From NCBI GenBank assembly GCA_002841155.1, contig PHEH01000005.1:62001-126000 (forward strand): DNA of 64,000 bases. Reading direction: 5' to 3'. Both the position numbers and the translations under genes were made by a program. This stretch comes from Alphaproteobacteria bacterium HGW-Alphaproteobacteria-18 (lineage in GTDB: Bacteria; Pseudomonadota; Alphaproteobacteria; Caulobacterales; Hyphomonadaceae). Below, in pieces: positions 52,009 to 61,000 of the stretch. The notes below the pieces were generated by a model. That model made no database searches. It had not been told where the DNA came from and saw nothing but the letters and a program-made list of their open reading frames with translations. Position 1 is the stretch's first letter, and each line of letters starts with the position of its first letter.

Positions 52009-52643
52009 CGCTCTGGCTGCCGCTGGGCTTCGCGGGGCTGCTGGCGATTGCCTATGGATTCACGCTGAGCCGTAGCGCGCCAGGTCCAGCCAAGCTGCTG
52101 CTCAAGATTTCCGGCATGGTCATCCTGACCGGCGTTGCCATCTGGGCCGGCGCGCACTGGATGCTCATTGCGGGCCTGGCCGCATGTACGGTCGGCGACG
52201 CCTTCCTGGCAGGGAAACCTCAGCGCTGGCTGATCCCCGGCATGGCCGCGTTTTTCATCGGTCATGTCTTTTATGTCGCCCTGTTCTGGTCAACGGGGCA
52301 GGTGAGCGGTGATCTCCTGAACTATCTGGGGCGCGCTCTGCTTGTACTGGCCGGCGCCGGCTATGTGCTCTGGCTGTCGCCGTCGCTGGGCAAGATGCGG
52401 CTGCCGGTGCTGGCCTATGCCGGCGTCATCCTGGTGATGGGCGCTGCGGCCATTGCCCTGCCGCCTGGCTATGGGCTCGTCCTGATCGGAGCGCTCATGT
52501 TCATTGCGTCGGATGCCATTCTGGCAAACGAACTGTTCCGCAGGCCGCCGGGTGAAATGCCCCGCAGGCTACCCTCTATCTCATTGTGGAATCTGTACTT
52601 TTTTGGTCAGATGCTGATCGCGCTCGGCTTCCTTGCAAAATAA
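52005..52643 (+). CDS. YhhN family (TMEM86/lysoplasmalogenase-like) membrane protein
   Basis: 212 residues with about seven or eight hydrophobic spans. The conserved features of the family are seen: Lys in KLLLKISGM, CTVGDAFL, FIGHVFYV and the IASDAILA motif. Eukaryotic TMEM86 and some bacterial relatives split the vinyl-ether bond of lysoplasmalogens; whether this one does is unknown. It is translated with the YkvA-like protein and lies upstream of serC. Confidence 0.85.
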   Translation: MTLWLPLGFAGLLAIAYGFTLSRSAPGPAKLLLKISGMVILTGVAIWAGAHWMLIAGLAACTVGDAFLAGKPQRWLIPGMAAFFIGHVFYVALFWSTGQVSGDLLNYLGRALLVLAGAGYVLWLSPSLGKMRLPVLAYAGVILVMGAAAIALPPGYGLVLIGALMFIASDAILANELFRRPPGEMPRRLPSISLWNLYFFGQMLIALGFLAK

Positions 52644-52653
52644 TTCACGCAGA

Positions 52654-52745
52654 CCCCCTTTGTGCTTGCGGGGAAACTATGCGAAGGACGCGGCGGGCCA
52701 GGCGCCCCCAACGGCGCCCAGCCTATCTGTGAGGATAGGAGTAAA
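52654..52745 (+). promoter_or_regulatory. Structured leader of serC (candidate riboregulator)
   Basis: Three hairpins: CCCC/GGGG (52,655-52,673); GGCGCC/GGCGCC (52,701-52,718) extendable with GGC/GCC out to 52,723; and CCTATC/GATAGG (52,722-52,739). The 3' arm of the last one contains the start of AGGAG, the serC ribosome-binding site, and its 5' arm shares bases with the extended second hairpin, so the two compete. A serC leader motif has been described in alphaproteobacteria; I could not compare against it. Confidence 0.45.
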
Positions 52746-52749
52746 ACAG

Positions 52750-53919
52750 ATGACCGTGACCACCGCCAAGCCGGCTGTACGCCCCGCTTGCCCCCATTTT
52801 TCGTCCGGCCCCACCGCCAAATATCCCGGTTTCTCGCTGCAGAACCTCGTGACGGCCGCCCTCGGCCGCTCGCACCGTTCGGGCGACGCCAAGAAAAAGC
52901 TGAAAGCTGCGATTGATCGCACCAAGCTGATCCTTGGCATTCCCGAGGATTACCGCGTGGCCATCGTACCCGCGTCCGATACCGGCGCGGTCGAGATGTG
53001 CATGTGGTCGATGCTCGGCGTGAAGCCCGTCGATGTCTTCGCCTGGGAAGCCTTCGGGCAGGACTGGGTGACCGATGCCGTAAAGCAGCTGAAGCTCGCA
53101 AATTGCAACACCCATGTCGCCGAGTTCGGCCAGCTGCCGGACTTTGCCAAGGCCCGCGACGATGCGGATATCATCTTCACCTGGAACGGCACCACGTCTG
53201 GCGTGCGCGTGAAGGATGTCGATTGGATCAAGCCAAACCCGGACCGCGTCGTGATCTGCGACGCCACCTCGGCCGCCTTCAGCCAGGACATCGCCTGGGA
53301 AAAGCTCGATGTGATCACCTATAGCTGGCAGAAATGCCTCGGCGGGGAAGCGGCCCATGGCATGTTGGTCCTGTCGCCCAACGCCGTCAAACGCCTCGAA
53401 AGCTACACGCCCGACCGCGCGCTGCCGAAACTCTTCCGCATGACCAAAGGCGGCAAGATCGACGAAGAGCTCTTCCAGGGCGCCACGATCAACACGCCCT
53501 CCATGCTCTGCGTGGAAGACTATCTTCAGGCCCTCGATTGGGTGGAGCGTCTGGGCGGCTGGAAGAAGCTGAAAGCCCGCTCGGACGAGAGCCTCGCCAT
53601 TCTCACCGAGTGGGAAAAGAAATCCGACTGGGTCGAGTTCCTCTGCAAGGATGCTTCGGTGCGCTCCAACACTGGCGTGACATTCCTCATCAAGGACGCC
53701 CGCGTGGCGGGTCTCGACGAGGCCGGGCAGCGCGATTTCGTCAAGAAGATGATGAAACGTCTCGAGACGGAGAATGCCTGCTTTGACGCCGCCGGTTATG
53801 CCAAGGCCCCTCCGGGCCTGCGCATCTGGGTCGGCGGCTCGGTTGAGCCTTCGGACGTGAAAAAGCTTCTCCCCTGGCTCGACTGGGCCTTCCAGGAAGA
53901 AGCGGCAAAGCTTTCCTGA
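52750..53919 (+). CDS. serC: Phosphoserine aminotransferase
   Basis: 389 residues from ATG 52750, with AGGAG upstream. The protein starts with the alphaproteobacterial form RPACPHFSSGPTAKYPGF, has WNGTTSGVRV and the PLP-Lys region TYSWQKCLGGEAAHGML. It converts 3-phosphohydroxypyruvate and glutamate to phosphoserine and 2-oxoglutarate. It is followed by serA, the preceding enzyme, after 105 bases. This longer SerC type differs from the E. coli enzyme but is usual in this class. Confidence 0.95.
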   Translation: MTVTTAKPAVRPACPHFSSGPTAKYPGFSLQNLVTAALGRSHRSGDAKKKLKAAIDRTKLILGIPEDYRVAIVPASDTGAVEMCMWSMLGVKPVDVFAWEAFGQDWVTDAVKQLKLANCNTHVAEFGQLPDFAKARDDADIIFTWNGTTSGVRVKDVDWIKPNPDRVVICDATSAAFSQDIAWEKLDVITYSWQKCLGGEAAHGMLVLSPNAVKRLESYTPDRALPKLFRMTKGGKIDEELFQGATINTPSMLCVEDYLQALDWVERLGGWKKLKARSDESLAILTEWEKKSDWVEFLCKDASVRSNTGVTFLIKDARVAGLDEAGQRDFVKKMMKRLETENACFDAAGYAKAPPGLRIWVGGSVEPSDVKKLLPWLDWAFQEEAAKLS

Positions 53920-53927
53920 TGCGGCGT

Positions 53928-53947
53928 GTCCCCGCGAGAGCGGGGAC
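53928..53947. other. Perfect hairpin between serC and serA
   Basis: GTCCCCGC-GAGA-GCGGGGAC: 8-base arms with a GAGA tetraloop and no T-run. It could be a repeat-type element or an mRNA processing/stability signal that tunes serA relative to serC. Confidence 0.5.
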
Positions 53948-54024
53948 GGCTTCTCCAGACTTCAAACCCAATTCCAACAGATCCTCGCCTGTCCGGCATG
54001 AGTGGATCGAAACGGGAAACTGAC

Positions 54025-55620
54025 ATGCCTAAAGTTCTTATCGGAGACACGCTCTCCCCCGCCGCCGTCGAGATTTTCAAGGCACGCGGCATCGAAACCG
54101 ACATCAAGGTCGGTCTGTCCAAGGAAGATCTGATCAAGATCATTCCTGAGTATGACGGCCTGGCCGTGCGCTCGGCCTGCAAGCCCGACGCCGACGTCAT
54201 CGCCGCTGCGACCAATCTCAAGGTCATCGGCCGGGCCGGTATCGGCGTTGATAATATCGACATCAAAGCCGCGACCGCCAAAGGCGTCGTCGTCATGAAT
54301 ACGCCCTTCGGCAACGCCATCACCACGGCAGAACACGCCATCGCGATGCTGTTTGCCGCCGCCCGCCAGATCCCGGCGGCCAATGCCGATACCCAGGCCG
54401 GCAAATGGCCGAAGTCTGGCTATATGGGCGTTGAACTTTCCTACAAGACGCTCGGCCTCATCGGTTGCGGCAATATCGGCAGCCGCGTCGCCGAGCGCGC
54501 CATCGGCCTCAAGATGAAGGTGGTCGCCTATGACCCGTTCCTGACCGAGGAGCGCGCGGTCGAGCTCGGTGTGGAGAAAGTGGAGCTTGATACGCTTCTG
54601 AAGCGCGCCGACTTCATCACACTGCACGTTCCGCTTACGGATCAGACCAAAAACGTCCTCTCGCGCGAAGCACTCGAGAAGACCAAGAAAGGCCTGATCC
54701 TCGTCAACTGTGCCCGGGGCGGTCTCGTCGATGAAGAAGCTGTGCGCGATCTGCTCGAAAGCGGGCATCTCGCAGGCGCGGCATTCGATGTGTTTGCCGT
54801 TGAGCCTGCCAAGGAAAACGTGCTGTTCGGCGCGAAGAATTTCGTGGCGACCCCTCACCTTGGCGCGGCCACAGCCGAGGCGCAGGAGAATGTGGCCCTG
54901 CAGGTGGCCGAGCAGATGGCCGACTATATCCTCACCGGCGCGGTCACCAACGCCCTCAACATGCCCTCGGTGACCGCCGAAGAGGCCCCGCGCCTCAAGC
55001 CCTTCGCCGCGCTGGCGGAAAGGCTTGGCAGTTTTGCCGGCCAGATCTCCGATTATGGCTATGAAGAAGTCGTCATCGAATATGAAGGCGAAGTCTCAGA
55101 GCTGAACCGCAAGCCCATCACGGCCGCGCTTCTGGCGGGCCTACTACGCGCCTCGCGCGGGGACGTGAATATGGTGTCGGCTCCCGCGATCCTGGCCGAT
55201 AGCGGCGTCAAGCTCACCGAGACCAAGACCGAGACGAGCCCCGTCTATGACAGCCTGATCCGCATCAAGGTGAAGACCAAGGCGACGAAGAACTCCCCCG
55301 AAGGCGGCTGGCGCACCCTCGCCGGCGCGCTGATTGCCGGCAAGCCCCGCATCGTCGAGGTGAAGGGCATGGCGCTTGAGGGGGATTTCTCGCCGGTCAC
55401 GCTCTATGTGAACAATATCGACAAGCCAGGCTTTATCGGCGCGCTCGGCCAGATGCTGGGCGAGGCGAAGGTCAATATCGCGACCTTCCACCTTGGCCGC
55501 CAGGAAGCCGGCGGCGAGGCGATTGCCCTGATTGGCATCGATTCAACGCCGCCTGCCTCCCTTGTCGAGAAGCTCGATGCGCTGCCGCAGGTGCGTTACG
55601 TCAAAGTCCTGTCCTTCTGA
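54025..55620 (+). CDS. serA: D-3-phosphoglycerate dehydrogenase, long form
   Basis: 531 residues from ATG 54025 (MPKVLIGDTLSPAAVEIF). The substrate domain (about 1-100 and 290-315) surrounds the NAD domain with LIGCGNIGSRVAERA; the catalytic Arg is in NCARGGLVDEEA, with Glu and His (TPHLGAAT) after it. An intervening domain and a C-terminal ACT domain follow (VNNIDKPGFIGALGQMLG), the site of serine feedback in many relatives. First step of serine synthesis; in an operon with serC. Confidence 0.95.
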   Translation: MPKVLIGDTLSPAAVEIFKARGIETDIKVGLSKEDLIKIIPEYDGLAVRSACKPDADVIAAATNLKVIGRAGIGVDNIDIKAATAKGVVVMNTPFGNAITTAEHAIAMLFAAARQIPAANADTQAGKWPKSGYMGVELSYKTLGLIGCGNIGSRVAERAIGLKMKVVAYDPFLTEERAVELGVEKVELDTLLKRADFITLHVPLTDQTKNVLSREALEKTKKGLILVNCARGGLVDEEAVRDLLESGHLAGAAFDVFAVEPAKENVLFGAKNFVATPHLGAATAEAQENVALQVAEQMADYILTGAVTNALNMPSVTAEEAPRLKPFAALAERLGSFAGQISDYGYEEVVIEYEGEVSELNRKPITAALLAGLLRASRGDVNMVSAPAILADSGVKLTETKTETSPVYDSLIRIKVKTKATKNSPEGGWRTLAGALIAGKPRIVEVKGMALEGDFSPVTLYVNNIDKPGFIGALGQMLGEAKVNIATFHLGRQEAGGEAIALIGIDSTPPASLVEKLDALPQVRYVKVLSF

Positions 55621-55630
55621 TCGGGTAGGG

Positions 55631-55656
55631 GTGGCCGGGCGTGACCGTCCGGCCAC
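55631..55656 (+). terminator. Possible terminator hairpin after serA
   Basis: GTGGCCGG/CCGGCCAC arms (8 bases) with a 10-base loop, 10 bases after the serA stop. No T-run follows, so termination would be weak or factor-assisted. Confidence 0.4.
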
Positions 55657-55717
55657 ACTTGACGCGGTAGGGTCGTGGGCCGATGGATTTTGACGGAAAT
55701 GTCATGAAAGGTCACCC

Positions 55718-56296
55718 ATGCACCGTCTTGCTCTGCTGATCGCGACTCTGACTGTGGTGCCTGCTGCCGCAACAGCCCAGATCGTCGATGAAGTTCGCGC
55801 CGGCGTCATCGCGCACAATGTCTGCATCGCCAATTGCGATAATGCCAACAAGGAAGACGGACCGAATTTGAATGGCGAGATCGTCTTCAGATCTCCGGAC
55901 TTCCTGAGCCTTATCTGGAGCCCCCGGCCATATGTGATGGGCAGCATCAACACGGCTGGCGACACCAGTTTTGGCGGGGCCGGCCTGCATTGGAACTGGG
56001 ACTTTGCCGATGGCTGGTCGCTGGAACCCGGCGTCGGCTATGTCATCCATGATGGGGAGCTGTCTTTCCCCTTCCCGCAGGGCGATCCGCGCAACGATCC
56101 GATTTCGGAGACAACCGTCTTCTTCGGCTCGCGTGATCTCTTCCGCACCAGCCTGTCGCTGAACCGCGATCTTGTGGGGCCCTGGGGTGTGCAGCTGATG
56201 TATGAACACCTCAGCCATGGCCAGATCCTGGGCAATGGCCGCAATCAAGGCCTTGATAATATTGGCGTGCGCGTAAGCTACGCTTTCGGCGAATAA
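55718..56296 (+). CDS. PagL-like outer-membrane lipid A deacylase (acyloxyacyl hydrolase family)
   Basis: 192 residues with a signal peptide (first about 20, ending AATAQ). Alternating strands and a C-terminal aromatic residue pattern (VRVSYAFGE) suit a small outer-membrane beta-barrel. The segment YEHLSHGQILGNGRNQGLDNIGVRVSYAF resembles the PagL catalytic region, with a His-x-Ser pair and NxG spacing. PagL removes the 3-O-acyl chain of lipid A. A short Cys-x3-Cys (CIANC) in the barrel's first part is unusual. Function is by family likeness only. Confidence 0.7.
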   Translation: MHRLALLIATLTVVPAAATAQIVDEVRAGVIAHNVCIANCDNANKEDGPNLNGEIVFRSPDFLSLIWSPRPYVMGSINTAGDTSFGGAGLHWNWDFADGWSLEPGVGYVIHDGELSFPFPQGDPRNDPISETTVFFGSRDLFRTSLSLNRDLVGPWGVQLMYEHLSHGQILGNGRNQGLDNIGVRVSYAFGE

Positions 56297-56303
56297 CCCT
56301 TGC

Positions 56304-56329
56304 GCAAGGGGTGGCAAAAGGCCCCTTGC
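56304..56329. other. Hairpin between the PagL-like gene and purA
   Basis: GCAAGGGG/CCCCTTGC arms of 8 bases around a 10-base loop, 8 bases after the upstream stop. No T-run follows. It may be a weak terminator or part of the purA leader. Confidence 0.35.
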
Positions 56330-56383
56330 AATTGCCTGCCGAATGCTGCCCTTGTCGCCGCGGCTTAAGAACGGAGCAGCGTA

Positions 56384-57676
56384 ATGGCAGGTGTAGTGGT
56401 CGTCGGGGCCCAATGGGGTGACGAAGGCAAAGGCAAGATCGTTGACTGGCTCTCCAGCCGCGCCGATGTCGTGGTCCGCTTCCAGGGCGGGCACAATGCC
56501 GGCCACACGCTCGTCATTGACGGCAAGGTGTTCAAGCTCGCGCTGCTGCCCTCGGGCCTCGTGCGTGGCGGCAAGCTGTCGGTCATCGGCAATGGCGTCG
56601 TCGTAGATCCCTGGCACTTCCTGACCGAGATTGAAGGCATCCGCGCGCAAGGCGTTGAAGTGTCTCCGGAAAGTCTCGTCCTGGCCGACAATGCCTCGCT
56701 CATCCTGCCCTGGCACAAAGATATCGACGCAGCTCGCGAAGGCGCCCTCGGCGCCGCCCAGATCGGCACCACCAAGCGCGGCATCGGCCCGGCCTATGAA
56801 GACCGCGTGGGCCGCCGCGCCATTCGCGTGGCTGACCTTGCAGACCCCGCCGCCCTCGACCTCAAGATCGAACGCCTCCTGGCCCATCACCGCCCGCTGC
56901 GCGCCGGCCTAGACCTGCCCGAGCCTGATGGCGCGGCGCTGAAAGCGGCGCTTCTGGAGATCGCGCCGCAAGTGCTCGCCTATGCCCAGCCGGTCTGGAA
57001 ACTGCTGGACGAGAAGGTCCGCCGGGGGAGCCGCATCCTGTTTGAGGGCGCCCAGGGCGTAATGCTCGACGTTGACCATGGCACCTATCCGTTTGTGACC
57101 TCATCGAACGTCGTGGCGGGCAATGCTTCGGCCGGTTCCGGCGTCGGGCCGGGCGCGATTTCCTATGTTCTGGGCCTTGCAAAGGCCTATACGACGCGCG
57201 TGGGCGCCGGGCCGTTCCCGTCCGAGCAGGACAATGAGATCGGCAAACGCCTCGGCACGGTCGGCCATGAATTTGGCACCAATACCGGCCGCGCGCGCCG
57301 CTGCGGCTGGTTTGACTCGGTCATGGTGCGCCAGGCGTGTGCCACTTCGGGCGTCAATGGCCTGGCGCTGACCAAGCTCGATGTCCTTGATGGATTTGAA
57401 GAAATCAAGGTTTGCGTCGCCTATCGGCTGAACGGCAAGACCATCGACTATTACCCCGCCGGCCTCACCGACCAGGCCGCTGTCGAGCCCGTCTATGAGA
57501 CCCTGAAAGGCTGGAGCGGCTCGACCCGCGGGGCCCGCAGCTGGACCGATCTGCCACCTGAAGCGGTCGTCTATGTGCGCCGCCTTGAGGAACTCGTCGG
57601 CAAGCCCTGCGCCCTCGTCTCGACCTCGCCGGAGCGCGAAGACGTGATCCTGATGCGCGATCCGTTTGAGGGATAA
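56384..57676 (+). CDS. purA: Adenylosuccinate synthetase
   Basis: 430 residues. The GTP-binding start [20 protein letters not shown], the IMP site [28 protein letters not shown], and the conserved [13 protein letters not shown] near the C-terminus identify PurA. It couples GTP hydrolysis to joining IMP and aspartate, the first committed AMP step. It ends in a T-rich terminator zone with repeated AACTCCA units. Confidence 0.97.
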   Translation: MAGVVVVGAQWGDEGKGKIVDWLSSRADVVVRFQGGHNAGHTLVIDGKVFKLALLPSGLVRGGKLSVIGNGVVVDPWHFLTEIEGIRAQGVEVSPESLVLADNASLILPWHKDIDAAREGALGAAQIGTTKRGIGPAYEDRVGRRAIRVADLADPAALDLKIERLLAHHRPLRAGLDLPEPDGAALKAALLEIAPQVLAYAQPVWKLLDEKVRRGSRILFEGAQGVMLDVDHGTYPFVTSSNVVAGNASAGSGVGPGAISYVLGLAKAYTTRVGAGPFPSEQDNEIGKRLGTVGHEFGTNTGRARRCGWFDSVMVRQACATSGVNGLALTKLDVLDGFEEIKVCVAYRLNGKTIDYYPAGLTDQAAVEPVYETLKGWSGSTRGARSWTDLPPEAVVYVRRLEELVGKPCALVSTSPEREDVILMRDPFEG

Positions 57677-57710
57677 GAGACCCCCTTATCCCGTGGATAA
57701 GGGCCCCAAA

Positions 57711-57779
57711 AACTCCAAGAAAAACTCCAACGGTGAGCCCGAAAACTCCAAAAAACTCCAACGCCGTTGGAGTTTTTTT
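57711..57779. terminator. Bidirectional terminator zone with repeated AACTCCA units
   Basis: AACTCCAAC at 57,754-57,762 pairs with GTTGGAGTT at 57,766-57,774, followed by TTTTT. Further copies of AAACTCCA lie just upstream (near 57,712, 57,722 and 57,742), so the single GTTGGAG arm could pair with any of several partners. On the minus strand the same stem is followed by TTTTTTGG, serving the convergent kinase-like gene. Confidence 0.8.
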
Positions 57780-57784
57780 ATGCG

Positions 57785-58306
57785 TCAGAGGCGGGCAAGG
57801 ATTTCGGCGGCGGCTTCGGCCGGCGAGGTCTGATCGGTGTCGATCACGATATCGGCGGCCGGCATCGCGGCCATGGACGCGGTGAAGGCCTCTTTCAATT
57901 CGCTGAGGATTTCAGGCGAGCGCAGCTTGCCGAACTCCGCGCGGCTGGAATTCGCGATCCGCTGCATCTGTTCTTCCGCGCTCACCGTCAGGGCAATGAA
58001 AATCACTTCGCCGCCGGCATTTTCGACCAGGGTTTTCACCTGTTCGGGAAAGCCCGGGTCGACCGTGGGTTCCGGCGCGAAGGTGAAGATCAGGGAGCGG
58101 TCTTCGGCCACCGCCGCGCTGAACACATCCATCCAGAACTGCTCGCGCAGGCGAATGAAGCTTTCAGAGCCGAAGGGGAAGACCGAGGCGACCGCATCGA
58201 CCACGAGATGATTGTGGAAGAGGGGCAGGCCGGTCTGCCTGGCCAGATGTCTTGCCACGGTGAGCTTGCCGGCGGCGGCCTCGCCATAGATGAAGATCAG
58301 GCGCAT
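57785..58306 (-). CDS. Small P-loop kinase-like ATPase
   Basis: 173 residues. Walker A is at residues 8-16 (GEAAAGKLT), followed by HNHLVVDAVASVFPFG and IFTFAPEP, a layout typical of gluconate/shikimate-kinase-like and zeta-toxin-like small kinases. There is no partner antitoxin. It is next to an NTF2-like gene in the same direction, 12 bases apart. Substrate not known; the family is often annotated as AAA family ATPase. Confidence 0.75.
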   Translation of the reverse strand: MRLIFIYGEAAAGKLTVARHLARQTGLPLFHNHLVVDAVASVFPFGSESFIRLREQFWMDVFSAAVAEDRSLIFTFAPEPTVDPGFPEQVKTLVENAGGEVIFIALTVSAEEQMQRIANSSRAEFGKLRSPEILSELKEAFTASMAAMPAADIVIDTDQTSPAEAAAEILARL

Positions 58307-58318
58307 GGCGGTTTCCTT

Positions 58319-58675
58319 TCAGCGATACGCCGCAATCGAGCGCACGACCTTGCCTTCGGGGCCGAACACGAACGTTTCGGCCACCAGCTCCTCACGATGG
58401 TTCGTGTAGAGAATAGTCAGCGCGTCCGATCCAACGAGAATATCATCGAGTTCGAAGAAGAGTTGCGGGGCGAGGCCAAGCGCCTTCGTCCAGTAATCCC
58501 GCAGTGCCTTTTTGCCGAAGAGGCTCATCGCCTCATTTTCCATCACCCGCGCGATACGCGGGGAATGGAAAATGATCTCCTCACTATAATGAGAGAGGAT
58601 GCGTTCTATGTCGCGATCATTCCAGGCCGCGAGCCAGTCACGCGCGAAGCTTTCGGCAAAACCGCGGGAGAGCAT
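58319..58675 (-). CDS. NTF2-like/SnoaL fold protein
   Basis: 118 residues from ATG 58675; the frame can start at TTG 58684, inside the ccr stop region. WLAAWNDRDIERILSHYSEEIIFHSPRI is the classic start of SnoaL-like polyketide-cyclase or ketosteroid-isomerase-like domains. Function unknown. It directly follows ccr on the same strand and probably shares its transcript. Confidence 0.75.
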   Translation of the reverse strand: MLSRGFAESFARDWLAAWNDRDIERILSHYSEEIIFHSPRIARVMENEAMSLFGKKALRDYWTKALGLAPQLFFELDDILVGSDALTILYTNHREELVAETFVFGPEGKVVRSIAAYR

Positions 58676-58680
58676 GGCTC

Positions 58681-59952
58681 TCAAGCCTGGCCGTTGACGG
58701 CGAGTACGTCTTCCACCGTGCGCAGGCCCGGCTTGGGCGATGTGACGAGCACGGCCATATTGCCCGGCATATGCTTGTTATCGAGCATCTTTTCGTGCGC
58801 CAGCGGAATATCGGCCCAGGTGAAGACTTCCGACATGCCAGGGTCGATGCGCCGGTTGAGGACGAGCTGGTTGGCCTCAGAGGCCTGTTTCAGGTTTGCA
58901 AAGTGGGAGCCCTGCACCCGCTTCTGCCGCATCCAGAGGAAGCGGGCATCCATGGTGAGGTTAAAGCCCGACGTGCCCGCGCAGATGACAACCATGCCGC
59001 CGCGTTTGACCACAAAGACCGAGACCGGGAAGGTGGCTTCGCCGGGGTGTTCGAAGACGATGTCGACGTCTTTCTTGCCGGTGATGTCCCAGATGGCTTT
59101 GCCGAATTTGCGGCTTTCTTTCATATAGTCGTTGAATTCCGGCCCGTTGACCTTCGGCAGCTGTCCCCAGCAATTGAAGTCGTTCCGGTTGATGACACCC
59201 TTGGCGCCGAGCGAGAGCACATAGTCGCGCTTGTCTTCGGAGGAGACGACGCCGATCGCATTGGCCCCGGCGATCGCGCAGAGCTGCACGGCAAAGCTGC
59301 CGAGCCCCCCCGAGGCACCCCAGACGAGGACATTGTCAGATGGCTTCAGCACATGCGGGCGGTGGCCGAACAGCATCCGGTAGGCAGTGGCGAGGGTGAG
59401 CGTGTAGCAGGCGCTTTCTTCCCAGGTGAGGTGTTTGGGGCGCGGCATGCACTGGCGGGCCTGGACGCGGCAGAACTGGGCGAAGGAGCCGTCCGGCGTC
59501 TCATAGCCCCAGATGCGCTGGCTGGGCGAGAACATCGGGTCGCCGCCATTGCATTCTTCATCGTCGCCATCATCCTGATTGCAATGGATGACGACCTCGT
59601 CGCCCGGCTTCACGCGCGTCACCTTGCGGCCGACGGCCCAGACGATGCCGGCCGCGTCAGAGCCGGCGACATGGAAAGGCTGTTTGTGAACATCGAAGGG
59701 GGAGATCGGCTCGCCGAGCGCGGCCCAGATGCCATTATAGTTCACGCCCGCCGCCATCACGAGGACGAGCACTTCATCCGAATCGATGTCCGGGACGGGC
59801 ACCTGCTCGACGAGCATTGCCGTCGACGGCCGGCCATGACGCTCGCGCCGGATCGACCAGGCGTGCATCAGCTTTGGAACATGGAATTCGGGCGGGATTT
59901 CTCCCACCTCGTAGATATCTTTTTTAACCCGTCCTGCCGTTTCAGTGGTCAT
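58681..59952 (-). CDS. ccr: Crotonyl-CoA carboxylase/reductase
   Basis: 423 residues, the expected length. Zinc-independent MDR fold: EVLVLVMAAGVNYNGIWAALGEPIS near the start, then the NADPH motif VLVWGASGGLGSFAVQLC, and FEHPGEATFPVSVFVVKRGGMVVICAGTSG, hallmarks of Ccr. It makes (2S)-ethylmalonyl-CoA from crotonyl-CoA, CO2 and NADPH, the key step of the ethylmalonyl-CoA pathway. The mutase gene for the next carbon-skeleton step is 1.7 kb away on the other strand. Confidence 0.96.
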   Translation of the reverse strand: MTTETAGRVKKDIYEVGEIPPEFHVPKLMHAWSIRRERHGRPSTAMLVEQVPVPDIDSDEVLVLVMAAGVNYNGIWAALGEPISPFDVHKQPFHVAGSDAAGIVWAVGRKVTRVKPGDEVVIHCNQDDGDDEECNGGDPMFSPSQRIWGYETPDGSFAQFCRVQARQCMPRPKHLTWEESACYTLTLATAYRMLFGHRPHVLKPSDNVLVWGASGGLGSFAVQLCAIAGANAIGVVSSEDKRDYVLSLGAKGVINRNDFNCWGQLPKVNGPEFNDYMKESRKFGKAIWDITGKKDVDIVFEHPGEATFPVSVFVVKRGGMVVICAGTSGFNLTMDARFLWMRQKRVQGSHFANLKQASEANQLVLNRRIDPGMSEVFTWADIPLAHEKMLDNKHMPGNMAVLVTSPKPGLRTVEDVLAVNGQA

Positions 59953-60109
59953 GGACCTTCCTCCGTCATTTCGGGCGGGGGCGGGCTCGCTCTATGCGGC
60001 GTCTTCACAGCCCCGTCCGGCGCGGGCACAGTGGCAAGTGTTGTGAGGCTTCGCAAGGTCAATGTTGCACCGCACAATCACTGTTCTCTTCCTGCTGAGG
60101 CTTTCCTGC

Positions 60110-61000
60110 ATGCCCCTTTGTCCGCTGGTCCACCTGAATGGCGCGCTGATGGCGCTGACCGATGCCCATATTTCCCCTCTGGACCGGGGATTTCTGTTCG
60201 CCCATGCCGCCTATGAGGTGACGGCTGTCTATGGCGGCAGGTTTGTCGATCTCGACGGCCATATTGCCCGGCTGGAGCGCACGCTGGCGGGAATTTCCAT
60301 TCCCAATCCGCATATTTCCGAAGGCTGGGCAAACCTCCACCGGGAACTGATCGCTCAAAATGACCTCGTGGAGGGGCTGGTCTATCTGCAAGTTACCGGC
60401 GGGGCCTATGACGCGCGCGATTTTGCCGGGCCGCAATCGTTTACGCCAACGGTATTTGCCTATGCCGATGCTAGGCCGCTGATCGGCGCCAGCGCCCGCA
60501 TGGGCATAGGGGCGGTGTTCATCGAGGACTCGCGCTGGAAACGGCGCGACATGAAGACGACGCAGCTTCTCTCCCAGGCGCTCGCCTATCGCTTGGCGCA
60601 GGGGCAGGGGGCGGAAACAGCGTTGATGGTGGAGGATGGCTTCGTCACTGAGGCGGCCTCGGCGAATGCGTGGATCGTGACGCAGGACGGCGAGATCATG
60701 ACGCGCCAGCTGTCGCCGGCGATCCTTCCGGGGATCACCCGGGCGGGCGTGATGGGCCTGCGCGCGGCGGGCGGCTTTACCATCACCGAGCGCGCCTTCA
60801 CGCCGGAAGAGGCGGTTAATGCGGCCGAGATTTTCACAAGCTCGGCCGGCGCCATGATCGCGCCGGTGGTGACGTTGGAGGGCAGACCCGTCGGCGATGG
60901 CAGGCCCGGCCCGGTAACGCGCAAGATCCAGAAGCTTTACTATGAGGCGATGGGGGCGGATGTGGCGGTCGCCGCGCCGTTCGTCTTTGACCGGGACTAG
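60110..61000 (+). CDS. Class IV PLP-dependent aminotransferase (D-amino-acid aminotransferase-like)
   Basis: 296 residues from ATG 60110. The class IV start HLNGALMALTDAHISPLDRGFLFAHAAYEVTAVYGG is clear. The PLP Lys is in RRDMKTTQLLSQALAY, and VTEAASANAWIVTQDGEI then SPAILPGITRAGVM follow. D-alanine aminotransferases have this form; they make D-Glu or D-Ala for the cell wall. Branched-chain aminotransferase is less likely from the start motif. Its stop overlaps the convergent gene at 60,997 by 4 bases. Confidence 0.9.
   Translation: MPLCPLVHLNGALMALTDAHISPLDRGFLFAHAAYEVTAVYGGRFVDLDGHIARLERTLAGISIPNPHISEGWANLHRELIAQNDLVEGLVYLQVTGGAYDARDFAGPQSFTPTVFAYADARPLIGASARMGIGAVFIEDSRWKRRDMKTTQLLSQALAYRLAQGQGAETALMVEDGFVTEAASANAWIVTQDGEIMTRQLSPAILPGITRAGVMGLRAAGGFTITERAFTPEEAVNAAEIFTSSAGAMIAPVVTLEGRPVGDGRPGPVTRKIQKLYYEAMGADVAVAAPFVFDRD

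Noticed and set aside
57767-60216. Two long plus-strand frames opposite the kinase-like, NTF2-like and ccr genes
   Set aside because: They cross several real minus-strand genes and show only complement-derived Glu/His/Gly-rich sequence.
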